DNA of 64,000 nt from Alphaproteobacteria bacterium UBA6324. Lineage in GTDB: Bacteria; Pseudomonadota; Alphaproteobacteria; CAAGCB01; CAG-977. The notes under the pieces are model-generated. The model was given only the letters and a program-made list of their open reading frames with translations, was not told where the DNA came from and made no database searches. Both the position numbers and the translations under genes were made by a program. Shown here piece after piece: positions 15,262 to 24,417 of the stretch; the first letter of the stretch is position 1, and each line of letters begins with the position of its first letter. The stretch spans positions 37,599-101,598 of the forward strand of contig DJSW01000030.1 in assembly GCA_002439085.1 (NCBI GenBank). Direction: 5' to 3'.

Positions 15262-17772
15262 TTAAAAAATGCCGCCGATTCCGGGGATGTTGTCGTCCGG
15301 TTCCTCGGTTTGGCCGGATTCGGCCGTACTGCCGTCCGTTTGTTCGGCGGGCGTGTCGCCGGTGTGGACGGGTGAAATTTCCTCGTCCGAACCGTCAATG
15401 TATCCTTTGACCTTGCCCTGCCAGCTTTCACCGGATTTGAACGCTTCCATCACAACGTCGCGGTCTTTGGAAGAGGCGGGCTTGCCCGTTTTGTGATTCA
15501 CGCGGACGAAACGGATGCCGGCGGGAACGCGGAAAGGAACGCGGGGAACGTCTTTCAACGCCGTATCGACAAAACGTTTGAATATCGGCGTGGCGACCGT
15601 GCCGCCGAAATCGTTTTTGCCCAGCGTGCGCGGATCGTCAAAGCCGACGAACACAACGGTGACCAGATCGGGCGTGACCCCGACGAACCACCCGTCCAGC
15701 GAATTGTTCGACGTGCCCGTTTTCGCCGCGAACGTCCGTCCCAAACGGCGCAGACTTGACGCGCTGCCGCCGGGTTGCAGAACGCCGGTCATGATGTTGA
15801 TAATCTGATAGGCACTGCGCGGATCTTCGATTTGTTCGCGGATGTCGGGGATTTTCGGCGCGCCCCGTCCGTCCCATCCGCCGTCCGATTTGCATTTTTC
15901 ACACGGTCTGGAATCGGAATTGTAAACCGTCGCTCCCGTTCTGTCTTGAATGCGGTCAATGAAAACGGGCGAAATCTTTTTGCCGCCGTTGACCAGCATT
16001 CCGTAAGCGGTCGCCAATCGCAAAACCGTCGTTTCCCCTGATCCGATCGCGACGGACATCTGGTCGGGCAGGTCGTCCGAAATGCCGAATTTCTTGGCGT
16101 ATTCGACGACTTTTTGAATGCCGATCGCGCGCGCCAGCCGGATGGTGATCAGGTTTCTGGATTTTTCAATGCCGACGCGCAAAGTGGTCGGGCCGTAAAA
16201 GCGTTTGGATACGTTTTTCGGTTTCCATTTGCCCATGCCGTTGCCCTGTTCCATGACGAACGGCGCATCCAAAACCAGCGACGACGGCGTGAACCCTTCG
16301 TCCAAAGCCGCCAGATAGACGAACGGTTTGAACGACGACCCCGGTTGGCGTTTCGCTTGGACGGCGCGGTTGAACTGCGACCGTTTGAACGAATAGCCGC
16401 CAACCATCGCCAGAATGCGCCCCGTGTGCGGGTCGAGGACGACCATTGCGCCTTCGACATCGGGGATTTGGCGCAGGGCGTAAGTGTTTTCGGGGTATTT
16501 CTGGTTTTTGGTGCTGCGCGTGACGTGTTCCGTCCAAACGACGTCGCCGACGGTCAAAACCTGATTGGCGGCGGTGATTTCGGGACCCAGAGTCTGATCG
16601 GGCAAGTTTTTGCGCGCCCATTTCATTTCGGCCAGAGGGATCGTTCCCGTCGCGCCGTCTTTCAGCCCGATGTCGGCCTTTTCGGCGTCAACGGCCAGAA
16701 CAACGGCCGGCATCCAGTTGTCGGGCGCGTAATTCGGCGTTTGAACGGACAGCAGAACGTCCAGCCATTCCTCTTCGGACAGATCGACTTTGGCGATCGG
16801 TTCACGGAAACCGTGACGCTGGTCGTACAGGATCAGGCCTTCGCGGAACGCTTGCGTCGCGTATTTCTGCATATCCGGATCAACCGTCGTGCGGACGGCC
16901 AGACCGCCTTGATACAGCGCCTCTTCGCCGTATTTGGAAACAAGGAAGCGGCGCACCTCTTCGGCGAAATATTCGCCGTCGGTCGCGACCTCTTTTTGCG
17001 GGCGGGTCACCAGCGTGATCGGTTCGGCGATCGCGGCCTGCATCTGTTCGTCCGTGATGTAGCCGTCCTCTTTCATGCGGGAAAGCACCCAGTTGCGGCG
17101 CACGACGGCTTCGTCGTAATGTTTTTCGGGGTCGTAGTTGTTCGGCCCTTTGGGCAGAGCGGCCAGAAACGCGCTTTCCGCGACGGTCAGTTCGTCCAGC
17201 GCTTTGTTGAAATAGTTCAACGCGGCCGCCGCGACGCCATAGGAATAATGCCCCAGATAAATCTGGTTCAGATACAATTCCATGATGTATTCTTTGGAAA
17301 ACGCCCGTTCAATGCGGATGGCGAGGATGGCTTCCTTGATTTTGCGCTCGAACGACGCTTCGTTCGTCAGCAGGAAGTTTTTCGCCACCTGCTGCGTGAT
17401 CGTGGACGCGCCGATCATGCGCCGGCCGGAACCCATGTTTTTAATGTTTTGTCCGATCGCGCGGATGATGCCGATGAAATCGACCCCGCCGTGCGAGAAA
17501 AACTTCTTGTCCTCGGCGGATATGAACGCCTGCACCAGCTGTTTGGGAATGGCTTCGTACGGGACAAAAGCCCGTTTTTCGGACGCGTATTCGGCCAGCA
17601 GACGGCCGTCGGACGCGTACAGGCGGCTGGTGACCGGCGGTTCGTAAGTCGCCAGACGGCGGTAATCGTCAACGCTTTTGCCGTAATGCGAAAAAATCAG
17701 CAAAAGCACAATCAGTCCCAGTATCGCCAAAAACAGGGCGTAGCTGACAAGCGTTGAAAAAAATTTAGACAT
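15262..17772 (-). CDS. mrcA: Penicillin-binding protein 1A (bifunctional glycosyltransferase/transpeptidase)
   Basis: An 836-residue class A PBP that polymerises glycan strands and cross-links peptides at the outer face of the inner membrane. A transmembrane helix at residues 6-30 is followed by the GT51 domain (EDKKFFSHGGVDFIGI, QVAKNFLLTNE, LYLNQIYLGHYSYGVA) and then the transpeptidase domain with the SxxK serine in GSSFKPF, the SxN motif in EKSRN and KTGTSNN. The Ala/Glu/Thr-rich tail of about 60 residues is disordered-looking. I start at MSKFF because the transmembrane helix follows directly; an upstream in-frame start would overlap the amiC end. It sits in the amiC-mrcA-prfB order known from other alphaproteobacteria. 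Confidence 0.96.
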   Translation of the reverse strand: MSKFFSTLVSYALFLAILGLIVLLLIFSHYGKSVDDYRRLATYEPPVTSRLYASDGRLLAEYASEKRAFVPYEAIPKQLVQAFISAEDKKFFSHGGVDFIGIIRAIGQNIKNMGSGRRMIGASTITQQVAKNFLLTNEASFERKIKEAILAIRIERAFSKEYIMELYLNQIYLGHYSYGVAAAALNYFNKALDELTVAESAFLAALPKGPNNYDPEKHYDEAVVRRNWVLSRMKEDGYITDEQMQAAIAEPITLVTRPQKEVATDGEYFAEEVRRFLVSKYGEEALYQGGLAVRTTVDPDMQKYATQAFREGLILYDQRHGFREPIAKVDLSEEEWLDVLLSVQTPNYAPDNWMPAVVLAVDAEKADIGLKDGATGTIPLAEMKWARKNLPDQTLGPEITAANQVLTVGDVVWTEHVTRSTKNQKYPENTYALRQIPDVEGAMVVLDPHTGRILAMVGGYSFKRSQFNRAVQAKRQPGSSFKPFVYLAALDEGFTPSSLVLDAPFVMEQGNGMGKWKPKNVSKRFYGPTTLRVGIEKSRNLITIRLARAIGIQKVVEYAKKFGISDDLPDQMSVAIGSGETTVLRLATAYGMLVNGGKKISPVFIDRIQDRTGATVYNSDSRPCEKCKSDGGWDGRGAPKIPDIREQIEDPRSAYQIINIMTGVLQPGGSASSLRRLGRTFAAKTGTSNNSLDGWFVGVTPDLVTVVFVGFDDPRTLGKNDFGGTVATPIFKRFVDTALKDVPRVPFRVPAGIRFVRVNHKTGKPASSKDRDVVMEAFKSGESWQGKVKGYIDGSDEEISPVHTGDTPAEQTDGSTAESGQTEEPDDNIPGIGGIF

Positions 17773-17833
17773 TGTTCCGTTCCGTATCAATTCCGGTTGG
17801 CAGTTTACCCGCCGCCGTCCGATTTGTCCACGT

Positions 17834-19030
17834 TCAATTAAAGTTCGCTTTGTGTTTTTGCGCGAAATAAACGTCAATGGCGCGCACGGTGGCTTTCGCC
17901 AGCTTTTCGCGGTATCCCGCCTGACGCAACAGGCGTTCTTCGTCTTTGTTCGACAGGTATCCCATTTCGATCAAAACGGACGGCACGTCCGGCGATTTCA
18001 AAACGGCGAATCCCGCAAAACGGTGCGAATTGGGCAGGACGGTGATTTCCTTGCGAATCTCGTCCATCAGGCGTTCCGCGAAAAACGACGAATGGTTGTT
18101 CGTTTCCCGCCGCGCCAGATCAATCAGGATGTCGGTGACTTCCTGCGTTTCACCCGACAGGTCGATGCCCGCGATCAAATCCACCTTGTTTTCCGATTCG
18201 GCCAGTTTCTCGGCCTCTTTATCCGACGCCTTTTCGGACAGGGTGTAAACGGACAGGCCGCGGGTTTGCGGTTTTTTGATGCTGTCCGCGTGGACGGAGA
18301 TGAACAGATCCGCGTTGACCGACCGCGCGAACCGTCGGCGCGCGTACAAGGCGATGAAAACGTCCGTTTCGCGGGTCAGTTTGACGCGGTAGCGTCCCGT
18401 TTTTTCCAAAAGGGCGCGCAGCTGTTTGGCCATGGCCAGCGTCAAATGCTTTTCATACACGCCGGAAACGCCGATCGCGCCGGGGTCTTTGCCGCCGTGG
18501 CCGGGGTCGAGGACGACCAGCGGCTTTTCCTGTTGCGCGGGGGCGGCCGCCGGTTTCTTTTCCTCGGCGACGGAGTTGTCGTACCATTCCGTCGTGACTT
18601 GTTTCAGCCCGTCCGTTTTCGCCATCAGTTCCAAATCCACCACCAGACGCCATTGAAAACCACTTTGCGGCGCGAGGGTGAACGACCGTTTGATCGCGAC
18701 GCTGCGGTTGAATTCCAAAACAACGCGGGCGGTTTTCGGATCCGTTTTGCCCAGACGGACGCCGTTCAGGTAATCTTTTTTGGGCAGGTCGCGTTCCTTG
18801 ACCGCAAAATTCGCGGACGGCAGGTCAATGACGACGCGGTCGGGGTTGGTCAGGGCGAATGTTTTAAAGGCGACCTTTTCCGACAAGTCAATGACGACGC
18901 GGACGTTCGCCCCGTCCCGCGCCCCCAGCCGGATGTCCTGCACCGACGCGCAGGCGGCCGGACGCGCCGCGCACAAAATCGCGATTCCCGATGCGGTCAA
19001 AAAACGGCATATCCGGCGAAAAACAAGCAT
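17834..19030 (-). CDS. amiC: N-acetylmuramoyl-L-alanine amidase (AMIN plus Amidase_3)
   Basis: A 398-residue periplasmic amidase that cuts the bond between muramic acid and the stem peptide, helping daughter cells separate. A signal peptide ends near PAACA; an AMIN domain (about residues 30-140) for septal targeting is followed by the zinc-dependent Amidase_3 domain with VLDPGHGGKDPGAIG, a second metal His in LFISVHADS, and the C-terminal catalytic Glu in VLIEMGYLSN. The start at MLVFRR is chosen over an in-frame ATG 14 codons upstream because it gives a cleaner signal. It heads the run to mrcA and prfB and is divergent from rne. Confidence 0.92.
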   Translation of the reverse strand: MLVFRRICRFLTASGIAILCAARPAACASVQDIRLGARDGANVRVVIDLSEKVAFKTFALTNPDRVVIDLPSANFAVKERDLPKKDYLNGVRLGKTDPKTARVVLEFNRSVAIKRSFTLAPQSGFQWRLVVDLELMAKTDGLKQVTTEWYDNSVAEEKKPAAAPAQQEKPLVVLDPGHGGKDPGAIGVSGVYEKHLTLAMAKQLRALLEKTGRYRVKLTRETDVFIALYARRRFARSVNADLFISVHADSIKKPQTRGLSVYTLSEKASDKEAEKLAESENKVDLIAGIDLSGETQEVTDILIDLARRETNNHSSFFAERLMDEIRKEITVLPNSHRFAGFAVLKSPDVPSVLIEMGYLSNKDEERLLRQAGYREKLAKATVRAIDVYFAQKHKANFN

Positions 19031-19390
19031 TTTTGTGCCACGCGTCCCTGTTGGTTTCAAAAAATATGACATAACATAGTAAAATATGATTGTCCTTTGG
19101 TTAATAGATGGTTATTCTAAGCGCGCTGAAAAAGATTTTTTTTATCGCGGCCTCCTTCGCGCCGCCCGCGGGCGATGGGCGAACGGTACGGCGAACAGCG
19201 GTAAACAGCTTCCTCAAAGTTTTTTGCGGAAAGATGACTGGGATTTTTTGAAAGACGCCGTTCGTGCAAAATGTTCGTACAAATATGAATCTGACAGCTT
19301 GCGCTTCGTCCTTTCGCGTCCTTTCCGCATCCGTATCCAACAATCTGCCGCGGCCGGACAACGGTTCCGCGGCGTGGAGTTTTATTGTCA
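19031..19390. other. Divergent amiC/rne regulatory region
   Basis: About 360 bases between the two starts. The part next to amiC is AT-rich; the part next to rne (from about 19,140) is GC-richer and would be a leader of about 270 bases if transcription starts near 19,125. RNase E mRNAs in other bacteria carry long autoregulatory leaders, so this could be one; no convincing conserved structure could be fixed by eye. I see no tRNA or protein gene. Confidence 0.45.
19090..19118 (+). promoter_or_regulatory. Candidate rne promoter
   Basis: TTGTCC (19,090-19,095) and TATTCT (19,113-19,118) are 17 bases apart. Consensus match is moderate; placement implies a long 5' leader for rne. Confidence 0.4.
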
Positions 19391-21661
19391 ATGACCAAAA
19401 GAATGCTTATAGACGCCACTCATTCCGAAGAAATGAGGGTCGTGATCGTCGATGGAACACGTCTGGATGAACTGGACATCGAAACATCAACGAAAAAACA
19501 GTTAAAAGGAAACATCTATCTGGCCAAGGTCGCGCGGGTCGAACCGTCCCTGCAGGCCGCTTTCGTCGATTACGGCGGCAACCGCCACGGTTTTCTGGCC
19601 TTTAACGAAATCCACCCCGATTATTATCAGATTCCCGTCGCCGACCGCGAAGCGTTGAAAGAATCCATGATGCGCGACGATGACGACGAGGACGAAGACC
19701 GGCGCGCCCCCGCCGAAAAGGCGGCCGAAGGCGAATCAACCGCCGAAGAACACGAATCCGAGGACGGCGAGGAAAGAATCGTCGAAACCGTCAGCGAAAA
19801 CGAAAGCGACGAGGTCATCAGCCGCAACCGTTACCGTCAAATCAAAAAATATAAAATCCAAGAGGTCATTCACCGCGGTCAGGTGTTGTTGGTGCAGGTG
19901 ATCAAAGAGGAACGCGGCAACAAAGGCGCGGCGTTGACGACGTACCTGTCGCTGGCCGGACGTTACTGCGTGTTGATGCCGAACAACGCGCGCGGCGGCG
20001 GCGTGTCCCGCAAAATCACGAACGCCGCGGACAGGAAACGGCTGAAAGGCATTGTGGCGAAGCTGCCGTTGCCCGCCGGAATGTCCGTCATCGTCCGCAC
20101 GGCCGGCAAAGAGCGCACCAGTTTGGAAATCAAGCGCGACTATGATTATTTGATCAAAACGTGGGTGCAGATTCGCGACAAGACGATGGAATCGTCCGCG
20201 CCGGAGCTGATCCACGAAGAAGGCAACCTGATCAAACGGGCTTTGCGCGATATGTACACGCGCGATATCGAAGAGGTTTTGATCGAAGGCGAGGCCGAAT
20301 ATAAGATGGCGCGCGATTTTATGAAGATCCTGACGCCCAGCCACGCCAAAAAGATCAAGCTGTACAAAGACGACGCTATGCCGCTGTTTTTCCGTTATCA
20401 GGTCGAAGGGCAACTGGAAGCCCTGCACAGCAATATCGTTCAGCTGAAATCCGGTGCCTATCTGGTCATGGATCAGACCGAAGCGTTGGTCGCGATCGAC
20501 GTGAACTCCGGCCGCGCGACAAAGGAACGCAATATCGAGGAAACGGCTCTGAAAACCAACCTTGAAGCCGCCGACGAAATCGCCCGCCAGTTGCGTTTGC
20601 GCGACATGGCCGGTTTGGTCGTCATCGACTTTATCGATATGGAAGAGGCGCGCAACAACCACGCTGTCGAACGCCGGATGAAAGAGGCGTTGAAACGCGA
20701 TCGCGCCCGCGTCCAAATGGGGCGCATCACCGGTTTCGGGTTGATGGAGCTGTCGCGCCAGCGTCTGCATTCCAGCTTTATCGAAACCAGCTATTCGCCG
20801 TGTCCGTATTGCCGCGGCAAAGGTATGATGCGTTCCACCGAATCCGTGTCGATTCATACGTTGCACGTGTTGGAGGAGGAAAGCCTGAAACGCCGGTTCA
20901 GCGAGTTGCATATGACGGTGCCGACCGCGACAGCTTTGTACGTTTTGAATCGTAAACGCGACGATCTGCACAAGATTGAAACGGCTTACAACGTCAAGAT
21001 TTTCTTGGAAGCGGACGATTCGTTGCAATTCCCGACGGATTACCGCATGGAACGCGTCGTGCGTGTGGAAACGGACGTTCCCGCTGAAACGGCGTCCACC
21101 GTTGTCGAAGAACCTGAAAGCGTCGAAGCGGACGCGCAGGAAAGCGAAACGTCCGACGACGCCCAGCAACAGCGCCCGCCGCGCGAACGCCGTCGCCGCC
21201 GCCGCCGCAATCGGGGTGAAAATCGCGGGGAACGCCGGAACGACGGGCAGGAACAGGCCGAACAGACAGAACAGGCCGCGGAAATAGCGGAAGAGGACGT
21301 TTCCTTGGGCGAAGGCGAGGTCATTCAGGCCGATGCTTTGTTTGAAGAGGGGCTGAAAGCGAACCGTCCGGCCGGCGAATCCGCCGAGGAACAGGCCGGT
21401 GAAAGTGAAAGCGGCGATGAAAACGGCAACGGCCGCCGCCGTCACCGCTATCCGCGCCGCCACCGCCGTTTTCCCAACCGCCGCCGCGAAAACGGTGAAA
21501 ACGGCGAAGAGGGGAACGCGCCCGAATCCGAACCGCGGGAACAGTCGGCCGAACAGGCGGGCGAACACCCCTCCGAGGACGGCGAAAAGCAGGAAAAACG
21601 TCCGCGGCGCAGATACAACCGCCGGCGCAAAAACCCGTCGCCGGACAACGCCGCCGAATAA
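19391..21661 (+). CDS. rne: Ribonuclease E/G family endoribonuclease
   Basis: A 756-residue RNase E, the single-strand endonuclease that starts mRNA decay and processes rRNA. The N-terminal KRMLIDATHSEEMRVVIVDG is the alphaproteobacterial start. The S1 domain is split by an acidic insert (about residues 95-145), also usual in this class. Catalytic aspartates lie in VAIDVNSGRAT and VVIDFIDM, and the zinc-link is CPYC at residues 471-474. The C-terminal 180 residues alternate Arg-rich and Glu-rich low-complexity blocks, the likely RNA-binding and degradosome scaffold. The ATG follows an in-frame TTG by two codons; ATG is preferred because it gives the family N terminus. Confidence 0.95.
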   Translation: MTKRMLIDATHSEEMRVVIVDGTRLDELDIETSTKKQLKGNIYLAKVARVEPSLQAAFVDYGGNRHGFLAFNEIHPDYYQIPVADREALKESMMRDDDDEDEDRRAPAEKAAEGESTAEEHESEDGEERIVETVSENESDEVISRNRYRQIKKYKIQEVIHRGQVLLVQVIKEERGNKGAALTTYLSLAGRYCVLMPNNARGGGVSRKITNAADRKRLKGIVAKLPLPAGMSVIVRTAGKERTSLEIKRDYDYLIKTWVQIRDKTMESSAPELIHEEGNLIKRALRDMYTRDIEEVLIEGEAEYKMARDFMKILTPSHAKKIKLYKDDAMPLFFRYQVEGQLEALHSNIVQLKSGAYLVMDQTEALVAIDVNSGRATKERNIEETALKTNLEAADEIARQLRLRDMAGLVVIDFIDMEEARNNHAVERRMKEALKRDRARVQMGRITGFGLMELSRQRLHSSFIETSYSPCPYCRGKGMMRSTESVSIHTLHVLEEESLKRRFSELHMTVPTATALYVLNRKRDDLHKIETAYNVKIFLEADDSLQFPTDYRMERVVRVETDVPAETASTVVEEPESVEADAQESETSDDAQQQRPPRERRRRRRRNRGENRGERRNDGQEQAEQTEQAAEIAEEDVSLGEGEVIQADALFEEGLKANRPAGESAEEQAGESESGDENGNGRRRHRYPRRHRRFPNRRRENGENGEEGNAPESEPREQSAEQAGEHPSEDGEKQEKRPRRRYNRRRKNPSPDNAAE

Positions 21662-21672
21662 ATTGAACGACG

Positions 21673-21705
21673 AAAGGAATGTTTGATCCGTCATTCATTC
21701 CTTTT
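21673..21705 (+). terminator. Weak hairpin after rne
   Basis: AAAGGAATG (21,673-21,681) and CATTCCTTT (21,696-21,704) can pair across a 14-base loop, followed by only a short T stretch. It may reduce read-through into the downstream tautomerase gene. Confidence 0.45.
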
Positions 21706-21743
21706 GTCCGTAAAAACGGAATGTTTTGGAAAGGAACGCACAG

Positions 21744-22088
21744 ATGCCCTTTTTGATGATTAAAACAAATCTGGATTTGGAAAAAACGACGATTCTGGCT
21801 TTGCTGAACCACGCGTCCCGCGTCGTGGCGGAAACGGTCGGAAAGCCCGAAAGCTATGTCATGGTCAACGTTTGCGCCAACGAACACATGATTTTCGGCG
21901 CGACGACCATGCCGACGGTTTATATGGAAATGAAAAGCGTCGGTATGACTAAAGAACAGATTCCCCTGTTGTCGGACGCATTGACCAAAATGGTCGAATC
22001 CAGATTGAAAGTCCCCGGAAACCGCGTTTACATCGAATTCGCGTCCGTGCCGGGGATTTTGTGGGGTTATAACGGATCGACGTTTTGA
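21744..22088 (+). CDS. MIF/D-dopachrome tautomerase-family protein
   Basis: A 114-residue member of the macrophage migration inhibitory factor family. The start ATG at 21,744 gives Met-Pro, and the Pro exposed after Met removal is the catalytic base of the superfamily; AAGGAA is well placed upstream. Length, the opening PFLMIKTN, SVGMTKEQIPLLSDALTK and the end NRVYIEFASVPGILWGYNGS follow the MIF pattern, and the Lys expected near position 33 is replaced by a neighbouring hydrophobic/basic context I cannot resolve by eye. Such proteins tautomerise phenylpyruvate or dopachrome in vitro; the physiological role in bacteria is unclear. It leads a three-gene run with a lipoprotein and a phosphatase. 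Confidence 0.85.
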   Translation: MPFLMIKTNLDLEKTTILALLNHASRVVAETVGKPESYVMVNVCANEHMIFGATTMPTVYMEMKSVGMTKEQIPLLSDALTKMVESRLKVPGNRVYIEFASVPGILWGYNGSTF

Positions 22089-22105
22089 AAAACGGGCAAG
22101 GGGCG

Positions 22106-22669
22106 ATGAGGCGATTGTTTAAAACCGTTTCGCCGGCTTTGGCCGCGCTGTTGCTGGTTTCGTGCGTGAATTCGACGGTTGACGCCCGTCACGGCATCAT
22201 TGTGAAATCGGACGCGGATCTGCGCCGCGAGGATGTTGCCGACTATATGACCTACCTGCGTTTGAAAAAGGGCGCGGGGCCGCTGGATCAGGATTACATC
22301 CTGCTGGCCTATCGCGTCATCGGCGATATGGTGCGTTCCGACCTGATCGCCGGAAAGCCGGAGCGCGTGCGCGTCGCGCTGCGGGACGTGCTGAACTATC
22401 ATCCGTCCGCGCAGTTGCGTCCCGCCATCATTCACGAAGCCGTCGAACACGAATTGATGAATACTGAATCCCTGTGGGTGACGGACGGGTCGATCCCCTA
22501 CGATTACGTTTTGGATGTCGAATTGGGCGAGATCCCGATTAAAAACGACGATATGGCCGAAGAAAAGGCGTTGAGCGTCATGCTGATCCTGTCCGACGCC
22601 AAAGGCGAACAGGTCGGCGAATGGTTCGGATTCCTGAAACGCGAAAAAGGCGGAATGTCCTGGTATTGA
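22106..22669 (+). CDS. Lipoprotein of unknown function
   Basis: A 187-residue predicted lipoprotein: MRRLFKTVSPALAALLLVSC carries the lipobox LVSC (Cys20). The ATG at 22,106 with AAGGGG upstream is preferred over a TTG that overlaps the stop of the tautomerase gene. The mature part is soluble, with a central helical segment (YMTYLRLKKGAG) and a C-terminal segment ending in KREKGGMSWY. No domain recognised. It lies 17 bases after the tautomerase gene and seven before the phosphatase gene, so all three are probably co-transcribed. Confidence 0.65.
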   Translation: MRRLFKTVSPALAALLLVSCVNSTVDARHGIIVKSDADLRREDVADYMTYLRLKKGAGPLDQDYILLAYRVIGDMVRSDLIAGKPERVRVALRDVLNYHPSAQLRPAIIHEAVEHELMNTESLWVTDGSIPYDYVLDVELGEIPIKNDDMAEEKALSVMLILSDAKGEQVGEWFGFLKREKGGMSWY

Positions 22670-22676
22670 CAGGAAA

Positions 22677-23264
22677 ATGGCGGTGAAAAAGGATTTTTAC
22701 ATTTTCCGCCACGGGCAGACGGATATGAATCTGGCCGGCCGGTGGCAAGGGCGCAGTCACGATATGCCGTTGAACGAAACGGGATTGGAACAGGCGCGCG
22801 CGTTGGCGGCGGAATTGACGGATTCAGGCATTCAGGCGGTGTTTTCGTCGCCGTTGAAACGGGCGTTGCAGACCGGACGGACGGTCGCGGACGCTTTGGG
22901 CGTGCCGCTGAAAATCGAAGACGGGTTGGTCGAAGGGTGTTTCGGCGTCGCCGAGGGCAAGACAAAGCAGGAAATCCATATGCTGTATCCCGATATCGCG
23001 CCGGCATGGCACAGTTTGGAATCCGAATATATGGACGTTTGTTTCGACGGCGGGGAAACCAAGCGGCAAATTCAGCAGCGCGTGTTGCAAACATTGCGGA
23101 AAATCGCCTGCGAAAACGATTACACGGTGATCGGCGTTTCGGCGCACAGCGCGGTGTTGCGGTGTTTCGCGCTGATGTTCGGATTAAAACTTTACACCGT
23201 TCCGCACGGCCGCCCGTTTCATTTTTGCTTTAAAGACGACGTGTTCGAGCTGATCGGCGAATGA
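22677..23264 (+). CDS. Histidine phosphatase-family protein (phosphoglycerate mutase-like)
   Basis: A 195-residue branch-1 histidine phosphatase. The catalytic RHG motif is FYIFRHGQTDMNLAGRWQG, the second-substrate Arg is in SSPLKRALQT, the acid is EGCFGVAEG, and the second His is in VSAHSAVLR. The set is complete, so it should be active. Candidate substrates include alpha-ribazole phosphate (CobC-like), a phosphorylated sugar or another small phosphoester; context does not decide. It converges on the LysR gene with eight bases between the stops. Confidence 0.88.
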   Translation: MAVKKDFYIFRHGQTDMNLAGRWQGRSHDMPLNETGLEQARALAAELTDSGIQAVFSSPLKRALQTGRTVADALGVPLKIEDGLVEGCFGVAEGKTKQEIHMLYPDIAPAWHSLESEYMDVCFDGGETKRQIQQRVLQTLRKIACENDYTVIGVSAHSAVLRCFALMFGLKLYTVPHGRPFHFCFKDDVFELIGE

Positions 23265-23272
23265 CGGCCGAT

Positions 23273-24166
23273 TCAATACAGTTCAACGGGATCCTCGCCG
23301 GTGTCCGGCAGGCTTTTCAGATAATGCAGCATCGCCTGAATCTTTGACGTTTTTTCAACGGCGGCGTTGCATACGCCGAAATAGGTGTGCGTCAATTCAA
23401 ACGGCAGGTCCAAACGCACCAAATCGGGCAGGTAACGCGCCCGCCAATCGTGCAGCATGGTAATGCCGTCGCCGGACAAAACCAGACCGAGGACGATCGA
23501 TTCGGCGTCGGATGTGGTGTTCAAGTGTTTTGCCTTTTTTAAGATTATCTGGCATTCCGGTTCGTTCAAATGGCGTTGTTGGACGCACAGGTCGAAATTT
23601 TGCAGCAGGTCTTTCATATCTTTGGGGACGCCGCGTTTGGCCAGATAAGACCGGCTGGCATACAGGTGTTGTTTGCCTGTGGATTTGAACAGGACTTTTT
23701 CCTTTACCGGCGACGACAAGTCGTCAACGATTGCCAGATCAATGTCGGATTCCGCCGTCCGTTTGTCTGTTAAAATATCCAGCCGGATTTTCAAATGGCG
23801 GGCGTAAAACAGGGACAATTCCGTCAGCAGGCGGTGACCGATAAACCCGTCGCCGACAAAAACGGTGACATACCCCGTCAATTCGTCGGAATCAACAAAC
23901 GTCGCGCTGATCTTGTCCAGACTTTTGACGATGTTGTCGATGTCCGCATATAAAAGCCGCGCCGTGTTGGTCGGTTCGACGCCTTTTGACGAACGGTTCA
24001 GCAGCTTGACGTTGATTTCGCTTTCCAGATCGCTGATCATTTTGGACAGGTTGGATTGCTTCATTCCGTTGCGTTGTGCTGCGCCTTGAATTTGTCCGGC
24101 GTCCATGACCTCTTTCAACGCGAACAGTTCCCGTAAAAGTGACAGGTTCGTTTTCAATGTTGTCAT
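23273..24166 (-). CDS. LysR-family transcriptional regulator
   Basis: A 297-residue regulator with an N-terminal winged HTH (about residues 10-70; GMKQSNLSKMISDLESEINVK is the recognition region) and a periplasmic-binding-protein-like effector domain from about residue 95. It is divergent from the small LuxR-type gene and convergent with the phosphatase, so its target is not obvious; LysR proteins often act on the divergent neighbour. A 7-bp inverted repeat surrounds its own ribosome site (see the regulatory entry), compatible with autoregulation. Confidence 0.9.
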   Translation of the reverse strand: MTTLKTNLSLLRELFALKEVMDAGQIQGAAQRNGMKQSNLSKMISDLESEINVKLLNRSSKGVEPTNTARLLYADIDNIVKSLDKISATFVDSDELTGYVTVFVGDGFIGHRLLTELSLFYARHLKIRLDILTDKRTAESDIDLAIVDDLSSPVKEKVLFKSTGKQHLYASRSYLAKRGVPKDMKDLLQNFDLCVQQRHLNEPECQIILKKAKHLNTTSDAESIVLGLVLSGDGITMLHDWRARYLPDLVRLDLPFELTHTYFGVCNAAVEKTSKIQAMLHYLKSLPDTGEDPVELY

Positions 24167-24169
24167 TTA

Positions 24170-24188
24170 TTATATACCCCTTATATAA
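24170..24188 (-). promoter_or_regulatory. Inverted repeat over the LysR ribosome-binding site
   Basis: TTATATA (24,170-24,176) and TATATAA (24,182-24,188) flank CCCCT; on the minus strand the loop reads AGGGG, which with the preceding A is the Shine-Dalgarno of the LysR gene. It may be a LysR-type (T-N11-A) operator, or an RNA hairpin presenting the ribosome site. Confidence 0.4.
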
Positions 24189-24417
24189 AAACAGTGTCTT
24201 TTCAAAGAGGCTGTCATTACATATAATCAAATTATAAGGGAAAAATTGAACAAAAGTCAATCGGTGACTTATTTTTACGTGCATTGGTTTGCAAAAGTTC
24301 CGGCGGAATTTCAAGCGTCCCGACGCGTGCGGTTTTGAAACGAAGCGAATGTTGACGGAATTTTTTATGTCGCAGACCGGATTTCTTTCATCACAAGAAT
24401 GAAAAGGGGGACGTATC

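Noticed and set aside
16114..17757. Open frame of about 550 codons on the plus strand across mrcA
   Set aside because: Antisense shadow caused by the codon bias of the penicillin-binding protein gene.
19736..21694. Open frame of about 650 codons on the minus strand across rne
   Set aside because: Antisense to a well-supported RNase E gene; the translation is Phe/Val/Arg-rich without any motif.
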